Shown here: one piece after another, positions 10,563 through 23,564 of the stretch
How positions within the stretch are numbered: position 1 is the first letter of the stretch
Layout of the letters: every line of letters starts with the position of its first letter
DNA from: Hemibagrus wyckioides
Taxonomy: Eukaryota > Chordata > Actinopteri > Siluriformes > Bagridae
Direction of reading: 5' to 3'
Assembly: GCF_019097595.1 (NCBI RefSeq)
Contig: NC_080715.1
Span: forward strand, 8,769,073 to 8,833,072
DNA length: 64,000 nucleotides
Position numbers and translations under genes: made by a program
Notes under the pieces: model-generated
Told to the model about the DNA's origin: nothing
What the model saw: only the letters and a program-made list of their open reading frames with translations
Database searches by the model: none

Positions 10563-13500
10563 CTATATACTGTACTATACTATACTATACTATACTATAC
10601 TATACTATACTATGCTGTACTGTACTGTACTGTACTATACTATACTATATTGTACTATACTATACTATACTATACTATGCTGTACTGTACTGTACTATAC
10701 TATACTATATTGTACTATACTATACTATACTATACTATGCTGTACTGTACTGTACTATACTATACTATATTGTACTATACTATACTATACTATGCTGTAC
10801 TGTACTATACTATACTATACTATACTATATTGTACTATACTATACTATACTATACTATACTATACTATGCTGTACTGTACTGTACTGTACTGTACTATAC
10901 TATACTATATTGTACTATACTATACTATACTATGCTATGCTGTACTGTACTGTACTGTACTATACTATACTATACTATACTATATTGTACTATACTATGC
11001 TATGCTGTACTGTACTGTACTGTACTATACTATACTATACTATATTGTACTATACTGTACTATACTATACTATGCTGTACTGTACTGTACTGTACTATAC
11101 TATATTGTACTATACTATACTATACTATGCTATGCTGTACTGTACTGTACTGTACTATACTATACTATACTATACTATGCTGTACTGTACTGTACTATAC
11201 TATACTATATTGTACTATACTATACTATACTATACTATGCTGTACTGTACTGTACTATACTATACTATATTGTACTATACTATACTATACTATACTATGC
11301 TGTACTGTACTGTACTATACTATACTATATTGTACTATACTATACTATACTATGCTGTACTGTACTGTACTATACTATACTATACTATATTGTACTATAC
11401 TATACTATACTATACTATACTATACTATGCTGTACTGTACTGTACTATACTATACTATATTGTACTATACTATACTATACTATGCTATGCTGTACTGTAC
11501 TGTACTGTACTATACTATACTATACTATACTATATTGTACTATACTATGCTATGCTGTACTGTACTGTACTGTACTATACTATACTATACTATATTGTAC
11601 TATACTGTACTATACTATACTATACTATGCTGTACTGTACTGTACTGTACTATACTATATTGTACTATACTATACTATACTATACTATGCTATGCTGTAC
11701 TGTACTGTACTGTACTGTACTGTACTATACTATACTATACTATACTATATTGTACTGTACTATACTATACTATACTATACTATACTATACTATGCTATGC
11801 TGTACTGTACTGTACTGTACTATACTATACTATACTATACTATACTATATTATACTATACTATACTATACTATACTATGCTATACTGTACTGTACTATGC
11901 TATACTGTACTGTACTATGCTATACTGTACTGTACTATACTATACTATACTATGCTATGCTGTACTGTACTGTACTGTACTGTACTATACTATACTATAT
12001 TGTACTATACTATACTATACTATGCTGTACTGTACTGTACTGTACTGTACTATACTATACTATACTATACTATACTATACTATACTATACTATGCTATGC
12101 TGTACTGTACTGTACTGTACTATACTATACTATACTATATTGTACTATACTGTACTATACTATACTATACTATACTACACTATACTATGCTGTACTGTAC
12201 TGTACTATACTATACTATACTATACTATATTGTACTATACTATACTATGCTATGCTGTACTGTACTGTACTATACTATATTGTACTATACTGTACTATAC
12301 TATACTATATTATACTATACTATGCTGTACTGTACTGTACTATACTATACTATATTGTACTATACTATACTATACTATACTATAATATGCTATGCTGTAC
12401 TGTACTGTACTGTACTGTACTATACTATACTATATTGTACTATACTATGCTATGCTGTACTGTACTGTACTATACTATACTATACTATACTATGCTATAC
12501 GGTACTGTACTATGCTATACTGTACTGTACTATGCTATACTGTACTGTACTATACTATACTATACTATACTGTACTGTACTGTACTGTACTATACTATAC
12601 TATACTGTACTGTACTGTACTGTACTGTACTGTACTATGCTGTACTGTACTGTACTGTACTGTACTGTACTATACTGTACTGTACTGTACTGTACTGTAC
12701 TATACTATACTATATTGTACTATACTATACTATACTATACTATACTATACTATACTATGCTATGCTGTACTGTACTGTACTATACTATATTATACTATAC
12801 TATGCTATGCTATGCTATACGGTACTGTACTATGCTATACTGTACTGTACTATGCTATACTGTACTGTACTGTACTATGCTATACTGTACTGTACTATGC
12901 TATACTGTACTGTACTGTACTGTACTATACTATACTATACTATACTATGCTATGCTGTACTGTACTGTACTGTACTGTACTGTACTGTACTATACTATAC
13001 TATATTGTACTATACTATACTATACTATGCTATGCTGTACTGTACTGTACTGTACTATACTATATTGTACTATACTATACTATACTATACTATACTATAC
13101 TATACTATACTATGCTATGCTGTACTGTACTGTACTATACTATACTATATTGTACTATACTGTACTATACTATACTATACTATGCTGTACTGTACTGTAC
13201 TATACTATACTATACTATATTGTACTATACTATACTATACTATGCTATGCTGTACTGTACTGTACTATACTATACTATATTGTACTATACTATACTATAC
13301 TATACTATACTATGCTGTACTGTACTGTACTGTACTATACTATACTATACTATGCTGTACTGTACTGTACTGTACTGTACTGTACTATACTATACTATAT
13401 TGTACTATACTATACTATACTATACTATGCTATGCTGTACTGTACTGTACTGTACTATACTATACTATATTGTACTATACTGTACTATACTATACTATAC

Positions 13501-14354
13501 TATGCTGTACTGTACTGTACTATACTATACTATATTGTACTATACTATACTATACTATACTATGCTATGCTGTACTGTACTGTACTGTACTGTACTATAC
13601 TATACTATACTATATTGTACTATACTATACTATGCTATGCTGTACTGTACTATACTATACTATATTATACTATACTATACTATACTATACTATGCTATGC
13701 TATACGGTACTGTACTATGCTATACTGTACTGTACTATGCTATACTGTACTGTACTATACTATACTATACTATGCTATGCTGTACTGTACTGTACTGTAC
13801 TGTACTGTACTGTACTGTACTATACTATATTGTACTTTACTATACTATACTATGCTGTACTGTACTGTACTGTACTGTACTATACTATACTATACTATAT
13901 TGTACTATACTATACTATGCTATGCTATGCTGTACTGTACTGTACTGTACTATACTATACTATACTATGCTATGCTGTACTGTACTGTACTGTACTATAC
14001 TATACTATATTATTCTATACTATACTATACTATGCTATGCTATGCTATGCTATGCTATACGGTACTGTACTATGCTATACTGTACTGTACTGTACTATGC
14101 TATACTGTACTGTACTATGCTATACTGTACTGTACTGTACTATACTATACTATACTATACTATGCTATGCTGTACTGTACTATACTATACTATATTGTAC
14201 TATACTATACTATACTATACTATACTATACTATACTATACTATGCTATGCTGTACTGTACTGTACTATACTATACTATATTGTACTATACTATACTATAC
14301 TATACTGTACTATGCTGTGCTGTGCTATGCTATACTGTACTATACTATACTACT
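10563..14354. repeat. ~3.8-kb pentanucleotide satellite
   Basis: The array is almost entirely 5-bp units of four main kinds, written in register as tatac, tgtac, tatgc and tatat, with rare variants (ggtac, ttctatac, tacac). The mixture is ordered. Runs of tatac alternate with runs of tgtac that are usually preceded by tatgc, and single tatat units recur. Several blocks repeat exactly: a 60-bp block recurs at about 10676, 10736, 11176, 11236 and 11296, and roughly 200 bp near 10921 recurs near 11471. Because 5 and 3 are coprime and no unit contains an in-frame stop, plus-strand frames stay open for over a thousand codons. This is an artefact. Confidence 0.97.
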
Positions 14355-15232
14355 ATTTATTATATTATACTTTTGTGATTTAAACACCCAGAAAAATAGC
14401 CTGTTGTAGTATGTTAGGCATGATAATATTATTTGTTTGACCCCATTAAACTGTTGACCCCATTAAAGTTCCTGAAATGATTCTTTTTTTGTGTGTTCAC
14501 TATAGAAATGTGCTCACTCCTCAAACATTACTACACACCCATTTGTCTATGAAGGAGCTGCTGTTTGTGCCATTTGATGGCAATGTTTTATAGCAGTATT
14601 AGATACTCAGCTGATGGAGTCTTTCCATTTGACCATGTGACTAGCTAATAAAACGATATAGTGTTCTCAGACAGGAAGTATGAAGTAAATTCAAGAATGC
14701 AAAGCGTAGGTCAATGGTGATTTTTTTTCTTTCTATTTATAGTTAGTACAGACAGTTTAGCCAAGGAGGCTTTTCTAGCTTAACTCCACACAGTCAGTGT
14801 CTCTAAGTCATTTTTTTATTGCATTCAGTGTATTGCATTCAGTCTCTGAACCCTGAACTCTTTTGCCATTTACACTCCATCTGCAGCACACGTTTCAAAT
14901 GCTAACACACTGCTTTCAATACTGTTTACCAAAAAAGAAAATAATCATTGCCAGAACAGCTGATTGCGTTTTCAGCCGAAAGCCTACTCAGGTTTCCTGT
15001 TTTCAGTCTCATTACCATATTATCACGTTCAGGTAAAAGGGTTCAGCTTTGGAATGATTTTGTTCGGAAACATGAATGACAGAAGACGGGATTTTTGGTG
15101 AGGAAAGTGAAGCGGAATAATGATATTGATTTTGTTAAAGAAGATCTAGAACATACACTTTAATAGGGTCAGTAATGTGAAACAGTGTTCTTCTTATTCT
15201 TTAACGAAATAGAAATAGCCTTTATATTATAT
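14355..15232. other. No gene; contains a duplicated block
   Basis: 14890-15215 is a diverged copy of 55057-55384 plus 56102-56190. Shared words include cgctaacacagtgctttca / tgctaacacactgctttca and tggaatgattttgtt. The rest holds nothing I recognise. Confidence 0.55.
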
Positions 15233-15345
15233 ATATATACATTACAGCACAGTGAAATTCTTTCTTTGCATATCTTATCTTTGGAGGTAAGGGTCAGAGT
15301 TGGGAGTGCTGACCCAGAGCCTTAACCACTTCAGCCAATGAAAAT
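15233..15345 (-). mobile_element. tRNA-derived SINE, type A, deleted copy
   Basis: On the minus strand it reads gaagtggttaaggctctggg, followed after a deletion by agaatttcactgtgctgtaa and a tata tail. It matches the better-preserved copy at 59806-60057, but the B box is missing. Confidence 0.7.
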
Positions 15346-15717
15346 TGGAAATACTCATTTATGTGGAAAAAAAAAGTGCCCATTGGGATGACTGCAGTAT
15401 CTAACTATCAGTAATCATGAATCTTTTAATTAGCTGACTTCTTTGGCACCAGCTACATCTAACATCTGTTCCCTGTTGAGATTTGGACTTTCCCAAGCCT
15501 GCTACATATACTTAAGGCTTGGTATTCAAACTGGTTTATCATTAAAATGTCAAGTGAATGCTTAACAGTGTAAAACAAAAACTCTGCACAATGATAAATT
15601 TGAGCATGAAAATGTGCTGACTATTTTGAGATCGTCAGACTGCCCATCACAAACAGTGTACTAGCAGTATTCTAATCAAGAATTCTCACTACACTTATAA
15701 AATGGGGTCAATGTGCT

Positions 15718-15806
15718 TTACATTTACAGCATTTGGCAGACAACTATATCCAGATTGACTGACAATTACCTCATTTTATACAACTGAGGATTAAGGACCT
15801 TGTTCG
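15718..15806 (-). mobile_element. SINE, type B, tail fragment
   Basis: The reverse complement carries the tail signature ctggatatagttgtctgcca plus aatgctgtaaatgtaaa, shared with copies at 25968-26134 and 58425-58590. Confidence 0.6.
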
Positions 15807-17394
15807 TTCTCCCTGCTCACTGGCTCGGTCAGTCTACTTTGGGAACCAGTGGAGTATTTTGATTCGCTCGTTCCCTTGTGGAATACTAATAGCAAAGCCA
15901 TCATCTTGTTTAGCATATATAGCAAACATACTGCTTCTCGGTACATGTTTGTTTGTTAAGTCAAAGCGCCGTGTGTCCAAACCTCAACTCTTCTGCTTTG
16001 CTCTGCTAGATTGCATCCATTTGCAATCATACAGGATTCTACCATCTTTCCATCCAATCCACCACAACCTCTTAAAATCAGATATTGCAAAAGACATGTG
16101 CTGTGTGCTACGAACGTGCTTAAGGGTGTCACATGAGGAAAACTATGAATCAGGCATGCAGCAGCATGATCAATAACAACACCAGTATGTCAAGAGTTGC
16201 AGAAGTCTGTACATAAATCTATAAATAACTAGGACCTTTAAAAGAAGTTGAGCAGGTTCTGTAGTCAAGGATGCTGAAAGGAGGTTTGACGTAAAAGCGT
16301 CATTATGCTGTATTGTGGGAAAGGCTATAATTAACAGTAGCAATCAAGCAGAAATGTACTCCAGAGTTCTTGACTGCTAGGTCAATTAGATCAGTTTTAA
16401 TTAGATCAATTCGATCAGAGTTTAATGGACTGGGCCCTCAACCAGGAATGTAATTTGACATCTTCTGAGCAAGTGGATGAAAGGAAAGAGGATTGTGGGT
16501 GTCATGTTACCTCTAGGATTTTACAGACATAAAATAAAATAATTAATTTGGAATGCGAAGTTGTATGCTTTATTTGTGGAAAAGAACTCAAATTGGTACA
16601 AAAAAAATTGCAAGGACATTTTCTTCTCCTACCAATGAAGACTTTCTAAGAGGGAGTGAAGTTAGAGAGGATGTACAGGTACACACACAAACTCAACATT
16701 CCAATGACATTAAGCCCTGTAAACAAAACTGAAGCCTTTTGTCAATTTATGGACCAGCTAAGTCAACCAACAAGTTAAAGAATTCCCAAATGTTCCCCAC
16801 CCGGTGTTTGAAGTGAATTTATAGCTTCACTTAATTGCCCATATCCTTCCATAGCTGAACAATTCTGAAAATAAGCATGTTGAATAAACAAACATGACTT
16901 CATGCAATAGAGCGTTCAACCTCCTTCACGCCTCAGCTTGTGAGACTGTACTGTTGTCATTGTGCAGCATGAAAATTAATTCAAAACCAACAACCATGAA
17001 AGAGTGTTCAAGTGAGTGTTTTATTTAGTTTGTTTAGTCTGGCTTAATCCTGAGTGGTTTACAGTGAATGTCAGTGAGAACATCCTGAAACTGGTTCACT
17101 AGGCATTTACTTTTAGAAGAAAAGTACACACATACATTACAGCACAGTGGGATAATTTATGTTTGAGTAAGTGTTCTATTTAATTTTAATGCCATTTGGC
17201 CTAAAAATTACTTTGAACTCAGCGAACACACCCTGATACCCACTCAGACCTTTTGTGCTAATTTTAGCGCCAAGGAAGTGGCATCTGTGGCTATTTATGA
17301 AATCAGTTTTTAACTGTTACTCAGCATTATGTATTCATGCACAGGCTGACCCACATTCTGAAGATCCCACATGTGGTCTAGCAGACTATACCAC
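15807..17394. other. No gene seen
   Basis: No domain-bearing frame. A 24-bp scrap of type A SINE tail (tacattacagcacagtg) lies near 17132-17152. Confidence 0.45.
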
Positions 17395-18095
17395 ACACCC
17401 ACTGCAACATCCAGGAAACCCCACCTGAAGCGTGGTCCTGTATGTAGTCTGGGGCATTAGGGTTAATGGGAATCAGGTAAACAGGCGGAGAACCAGAAAA
17501 ATGGGAGGTGCGTGGGACAAACATGTGGGAGATACACAAATACCAAAGCAGCCTGTGATGAATCACCCCCCTCTGGGAGCAGCGTCCCTCGGCTAGAACA
17601 GAAGTAGAAGCACCTCCGTAGGAAATGGAGTAAGGAAATCCAACCTGCTCTGAACTTGGTCATTCTGTAACATCTGGGAAACCCCACCTGAAGCAGGGAT
17701 CTAACCTGGATCTCTGGTGGTAGTGAGCTGCCACATGCCGAGTATCAGACCTGTATGCAGGTTAAAACAAAGCACTGCTTTATTAACACGGAACAAGGCT
17801 AACATAGCTACAAAACTACAACGTAGACATGGAAACTATGGCTTAACAACAAATAAACAAACAAACACCAAACAGAACGACTGGACGAACAGACAGACAT
17901 CAATGATGGGTACACAATCCTATATGTAGTCCGGGGCATTAGGGCTAATAGGAAACAGATGAACAGACAGGAAATCAGAACAATGGGAGAGGTGTGGCAG
18001 AAACACGTGTTAGATACACAAACACCAAAGGAGGCTGTGATAAATCACCTGCCAGCACCCCCTCTGGTTGTCTGTCCCAGTGGTTCCTGACATAG
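17395..18095 (-). mobile_element. LTR-like repeat, two partial copies
   Basis: Two direct copies (about 17410-17585 and 17915-18095) share tatgtagtc-ggggcattagg and atacacaaa-accaaag-ag. On the minus strand the longer copy starts tgtcaggaaccactggg (18091 downward) and has an AATAAA-type signal (gttaataaagcagtgc near 17775). That fits a retrotransposon LTR. I could not find a target duplication or an internal coding region. Confidence 0.5.
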
Positions 18096-19251
18096 CCCCC
18101 CTCTCTAAGGCACGGCTCCTGAAGCGCCCCCAGCTTAACTGAGAGAATGCCCCAGGAGTGAGTGAGAGGTGTAGTCCGACATACAGGGGGAGATGCAAGG
18201 GAAGCTATAGACAATAAACACTAAATTATTACAAATTTATTTTCATTTTAGTAAAATGATTATTTGTTATGCGTTTTCATTTATTGATTTTTTTTTTAAC
18301 TTCACCACCCAGCCTATAATTCACATTGCTGATTGTCATTAAATTCCACTTCTTATCGTTATATGATAATGATAATGGTTGGTTTTGATGTCCATCATTT
18401 TAACAAAATAAAAGACAAAGTCAAGGCCCTGCTGGCTATGATTCAGCACCATTGTCTTGTCACTATTGACTAATGTCTCTGGTGTCATGATTACAGCAAC
18501 TCCACCCTGGCCTTCTTTTTATATCTGTGTTTGATCAGTGTCTTGGTATACTTCTGTTTTATTCCTGTATTTGTTGCACTGCATTATTATAACTTGTGTG
18601 TGTGTGTGTGTGTGCCAGGAATGCAGATCGTCTGAATGAGCATCGTGTGTCTTTGTTGTGTCTGTCACTGTAAGTAGACGGTGAAAGAGATTGCTGATAA
18701 AGACGTCCGTCTGATCTTCAGATCATCTCAGGCTCCCTGGCGCATTTTTGCCCCTTTTTTGCATGTCTGTTTGTCGACATGAGGCATGATAAAACTGTAG
18801 AGTGTGGTTACATTATTCGGATTTCTGCTTCAAAGACAGTATGCGACGTTACAAAAGGCAGGATGTGCTGTTTAGACATTTGTTTGTTTATTTGTTGTGT
18901 CTTTATGTTACGGAGACTATTAATTGAATTGCTATTGTGCAATCTAAACTGAGTTGTCCGTTTACATAGGTGAATATATTCGAGTTGCCATTGTGTGGAT
19001 CTCTATAGAAATGTCTGAACAGACATTAAACTGTCTTGTTGTCGTCCTGTAACGTTAACATTATCATCTTGCAGTCACTAAGGAATCCAAATTACAGCCT
19101 AGCTACAGGAAATGGATATCAGGAACGAAAAACCTTAGAGCTAAAAAGAAAAGAAAATAACAGAAGTCTCTAATTTGTGCTAATTGCTAATTGTCTTTTA
19201 TTCAAAATCAAAATTCACAGCGTTCAAAATCACATTTTGAGTTTGTTTAGC
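18096..19251. other. No gene seen; one GT microsatellite
   Basis: A (GT)n run lies at 18595-18614. The remainder shows no recognisable gene or element. Confidence 0.45.
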
Positions 19252-19340
19252 TTGGCAATGCTGGGATATAAACTTGTCACCATCACAGCAGTAGCCCAGG
19301 AGCCCCATACCATAAGCCTTGAGCTACTACTGCCCCAGTA
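19252..19340 (-). mobile_element. SINE head remnant
   Basis: On the minus strand it begins ggggcagtagtagctcaagg, similar to the tRNA-like head of type A, then diverges. It is old and 3'-truncated. Confidence 0.5.
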
Positions 19341-19656
19341 CACTGCAAACAAATAACATCTTAGCCGGTGATAACATCCTGAATTTAGTCAAATGAACGT
19401 ACTTTTTCTTATTATACGATTTCTAGGCATATTTTAACATTTTGGCCCATCTCTGGCTTGCTGTTTGGGGATAAACACAAATTTTAATTAAAGATTTTTT
19501 ATCATTTTTATTATGAATTTTTCGATTACCTTGTGCAAAAATGGCATACAAAATGAAGTTTTCCTGTACTATTGGCAGATCATTTTGCTACTTCTTGGAA
19601 ATTAATGTTTAAAATGAGCAAAATAATCAGCAAAAAAAACAATAAAATATGTCTAG

Positions 19657-20139
19657 TGTTGCAAATTAACCGAAGACCAGTAGAAGAGGAGACTTGGAAG
19701 TATGTTGCAGGAATCTTTTATTGAAGATAAGAACACACTCAGCAGTTCTGTGGTCATCAAGATCGCCACCAAACAGACAAGAAACCTCTGGTATTTATAC
19801 AGATTTTGGTAGGCTGTCCTTCAGGCTATCACTGCATGAAAAGAGCTGTATCCGGACAAACATGGGTATGGGAAATCCCCGCTAAACTTCATGTTTGCCA
19901 GATGTATGAGGCAGAGTGCTTGGAAAGGTAGCATGCAAAAGTAAATTCCCTGAAACAACCAGATACCTTATGTATGTGGATGTATACGGAATCAGTGAAA
20001 TTCCTAGGAATCCTCACAGCTTGAGTGAGGGCTGTGAGGTGTAAAAGCCTTTCGTATGTTAATGACTAGCAGGCAGAGGTGTCTTTGTTATCATAGCCGA
20101 GTGGGGGGGATTAGCCATGGTGTGCCTTCTAGAGGACAG
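19657..20139 (-). mobile_element. Possible solo LTR
   Basis: On the minus strand the block starts tgtcctctagaaggcacacc, has caataaaagattcctgcaac about 60 bp before its end, and ends atttgcaaca. The TG...CA ends and late polyadenylation signal suit an LTR. The flanks do not give a convincing 5-bp target duplication for these borders, so the ends are uncertain. Confidence 0.45.
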
Positions 20140-20389
20140 CACATACTTCATTATAGTACATAAAAACTGGATAAAACACCCTGTCTGTACAAATGTATTT
20201 ACTAAATATGTTTATTATTAATAAGGTTTAATTTGTATATTTGAGAAAATTTGTACATCATTCAAAATAACTGAAATTCAATAGACATGATTACCTTTTT
20301 TAATGTGTAAAAATTACTTTTTGTTATGTGTTCATGGATTATAGTAGTCGAGGAGGAATGCAACAAACGTTGTTTCAGAATATCACAAA

Positions 20390-22143
20390 AAAGGTTTATT
20401 GTAAAGGTTTACATTTACAGATAATGACAAAAAATAATGAAAATGCACAATAACAATATAAACAAACAAGGTTTTGTAATTACATTGGCCTAAATCTCAA
20501 CCACTGTGCATAGTGGAATTACTACTGAGACCTTCTCTTTAGTGTGACCAAGTTCAGTCCATAACCTGAATATGTGCCTGGCTGTCCAAGTAGATTATGC
20601 ATTGGGTCAATGACAACAAATCTTATGGCATTATAATACTTAAGGTGAAAAAGTTCAGACCACCTGGCACCATACTGAGCTTCCAGTCTTTTTTGGGCTG
20701 CCTTTGCGGTTGCCTTCTCTGTCATTTTAGCACACAGCTTGTACGCCTCTGAAGTGTGAGGGGCCCAAGATGAACGGTCAAAGCCAGAGAAGTCTGTTTC
20801 CCCCCCAAAGGATGTTTTCTTGAATGTTTTCAGACATTTGTTACATCCTATAGAACACAAATACAACAATGAATGGATGATGTATCTTAAAAACAGATGT
20901 ACTTTTAAGTTTAAAACAACAGATGTAATGGCACAATAGCAGAAAACTAACCTCTTAAAGCTCCATGGCCCACAAAGCCACCACACTTGTGTGAAGCTTG
21001 AATGTCTGATGAAAGGCACAGAAGAGCCGCTCTGTACACTTGGCACCCCAAAATTGAAGGATTAAATATGGGAACTCCATCCCACAGCTCACGAAGCTTA
21101 TCCACCAAAGGGTCAAGATAAGTGTTAATAATGTTCTTCGGTTCTGTAGGTCCTGGTATAACTCCAACTAAAATTATGATCTCCTTAAAACACTCCTCTC
21201 ATGGCATATTCAAAATGGCCAGGTATATGACCCCTACTGAATATGGGGAATTCTTGAAGGGTTGATACCAATCAACATTCATCATAAGAGCAAAACGGTT
21301 TGGCTCTGCTAAAAATGGCTGTCCAATTTACATACTGAAAGTCTGTCCAAATCTGTCCATCATAAACATCTGCCATAACAGAGTCAGGAATTCGTCTTTG
21401 TCTCCACTTCTCACACTTTCCAAAAATCCAGGTCTTCTAATCAAAGTTTCCAAAGACTGAATTACTTTCTTATAACAATAGGTTTATTTTGGGTAAAGAC
21501 TTTCTGTGCCATTGAAACGTGTAACTTTGGTCATTAAGAGAGAGCCACATTTCTTTCTCAGGGCAGATGTCTTGTGTGGATGCTTGTAAAATGGAATATA
21601 TCCACATATTTTACTAGTAGCTGAACCATTCCTGGCGATATGATAACACTCAGTAAGTGTATATGTGGACTTACACTTGGGACAGACAGCATATTCGCAG
21701 AAGTTGTCTCTGTTAATATTGGTCAATTTCCTTAGTGAATGTAAATCTTGGGAATCATATCAGCAAAACTGCTAAGCAAATCAGCAGAAAGAATATTTCC
21801 AATTACCCACATAAAGTGTCTGAGGCATAGCAGCAATGCAGTGATGGCATTGTCTGATATGTTGAATACAGCTTGCCAGGTTAAAAGCATGAATGCTAGG
21901 AGCCTGGCGTCATCACCATTGGTTGTATCTGCTTCAGTGTTATCATCTTCAGCCAAATCCGAATCTTCATGGTCCTGCTCATCTGTAAAGACTGCCTCTT
22001 CACTGTCACTATCATCATCTGAAGACTATGTTTCACTGGGCTCCAGGAAAAGCCTGAGCTCATTGCTGTCTTCTTATCAAATGACAAAAAGAGAAACATT
22101 ATTTTTTAAGCACAGAACAAACAATGATGTATATGTAATAACA

Positions 22144-22180
<37 letters not shown>

Positions 22181-22185
22181 TATAT

Positions 22186-22232
<47 letters not shown>

Positions 22233-22271
22233 TAGATAGATAGATAGATAGATATATATAGATAGATATAT

Positions 22272-22314
<43 letters not shown>

Positions 22315-23383
22315 TATATAGATATACATACATACATACCATCAGAAACTGATGATAAATTAAGCTGTCCTTCCAGTGAATCTGGATTTTCATTGAAATG
22401 CATGTCTTCCTCAGGCATGCACAGATTTCCTTCTTCTAGGCTGCTAAAGTTCTCTGTAAAAAAAGATTATTTGTGTTTACAAGCTAATCAACCCAAACAC
22501 CCAAAGATCACAATACCATTACAATCACAAAACCATGGTAATATGTATTGTCATGTCAATGTTCACCGTAGGTTACTGTTAACAGGCACTTCATCACTGC
22601 ATTATCATATGTATGTGCTGATGGGCCATTCATAACAATAACTAAAGCTATTTGGTCAGCAGACATTACGTCTAATGGCCACATTTGCAAATCAAGATAG
22701 AAACAGTTTATTACCTAAGCCTAACAGGATTCTTCTCTTTTTAACATTATTGTGCTCTTCAGTGCTCTAGATTTTATATAGTTTTATTGTACATTGTCAA
22801 ATGTTGAAGATCATAACAGTTATATATTTATATAACATATATCCTAAGTTGTATAATATATACAAGTTTCAACAAATGGTTAATTTTATATGCTATAAAA
22901 ACAACTTAACTAGATTATGAACATACACTATTCCTAACAAAAAGAGCACATAAATGAACAAATGAATAAATGAAGTTCTTTTGGGGTAAGCTGTGATTCA
23001 AACATCCTTAGGCCTACAGAAACAAACAGACTATATATCTGAATATTCTGTGCGAATTAAGTCAAACATTTATAAATCATTTTGCTTGCTGACATAGATA
23101 AAATAAATTCAATAACTTACCTAAGTGGACATCCCAGACTGCGTTTTCCACTTCTGATGGATCAAGGCTTTCATCACGTGCACAATCTTCTAACTCAATA
23201 GTTTTTTTCCACTCTTGAGTTGTCTTGGGTTGTAGCATCTTTGATCCAAACTCCATTGCGAAAAAACATTTTTTTGTGACGATAAAAATTGGCATGTGAA
23301 ACAATATTGTTGCAGTGATCACAAAACCGCCGGGCTCTCTTTCTTCTCAACAGATCCACAGGCGACCTCAAACGCCATTCCAT
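20390..23383 (-). pseudogene. CACTA/EnSpm transposase, decayed
   Basis: The start codon is at 23383-23381. A zinc-finger-like N-terminus follows (FCDHCNNIVSHANFYRHKK), then a donor gtaagt near 23120. Further exons lie near 22338-22456, 21730-22070, 21484-21726 and 20522-21300. They contain a cysteine-rich CPKCKSTYTL block, an NVDWYQPFKNSPYSVGVIY-like segment, CGGFVGHGALRG, and the Tnp2-type signature FSGFDRSSW ... IDPMHNLLGQ. These are the expected order for animal CACTA transposases. The protein stops soon after the HNLL motif, so the C-terminal half is missing. Frameshifts occur near 23250 and 21730, and an in-frame stop near 21330. A late AATAAA (reverse complement of tttatt near 20397) could end the transcript. 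It is not functional as it stands. I could not find CACTA termini or a 3-bp target duplication. Confidence 0.8.
22145..22330. repeat. (TA)n/(GATA)n microsatellite
   Basis: Long ta runs broken by gata-rich blocks. It sits in an intron of the CACTA transposase relic. Confidence 0.95.
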
Positions 23384-23564
23384 GATGACAGGCAACATGT
23401 ATTATATTTTCCCCCAGAATAAATACAAACAATTCATTGACAGGGGTGGGCGGGGTGTCGTGGAAACCATCGAATGGGGAAGGTTGTTTTTAAATTGTCA
23501 GCATTGTTTACGGAAGTTATTCTCACGAAATGCGTCTTGGTGGAAGTACGAAATACTATTTGTG

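Noticed and set aside
10409..14409. Plus-strand open frames of 650-1290 codons made of YTILY-like repeats
   Set aside because: All lie in the pentamer satellite. They stay open only because the 5-bp units contain no stop in any plus frame.
22099..22418. Several frames of repeated Tyr-Ile
   Set aside because: Translation of (TA)n/(GATA)n microsatellite.
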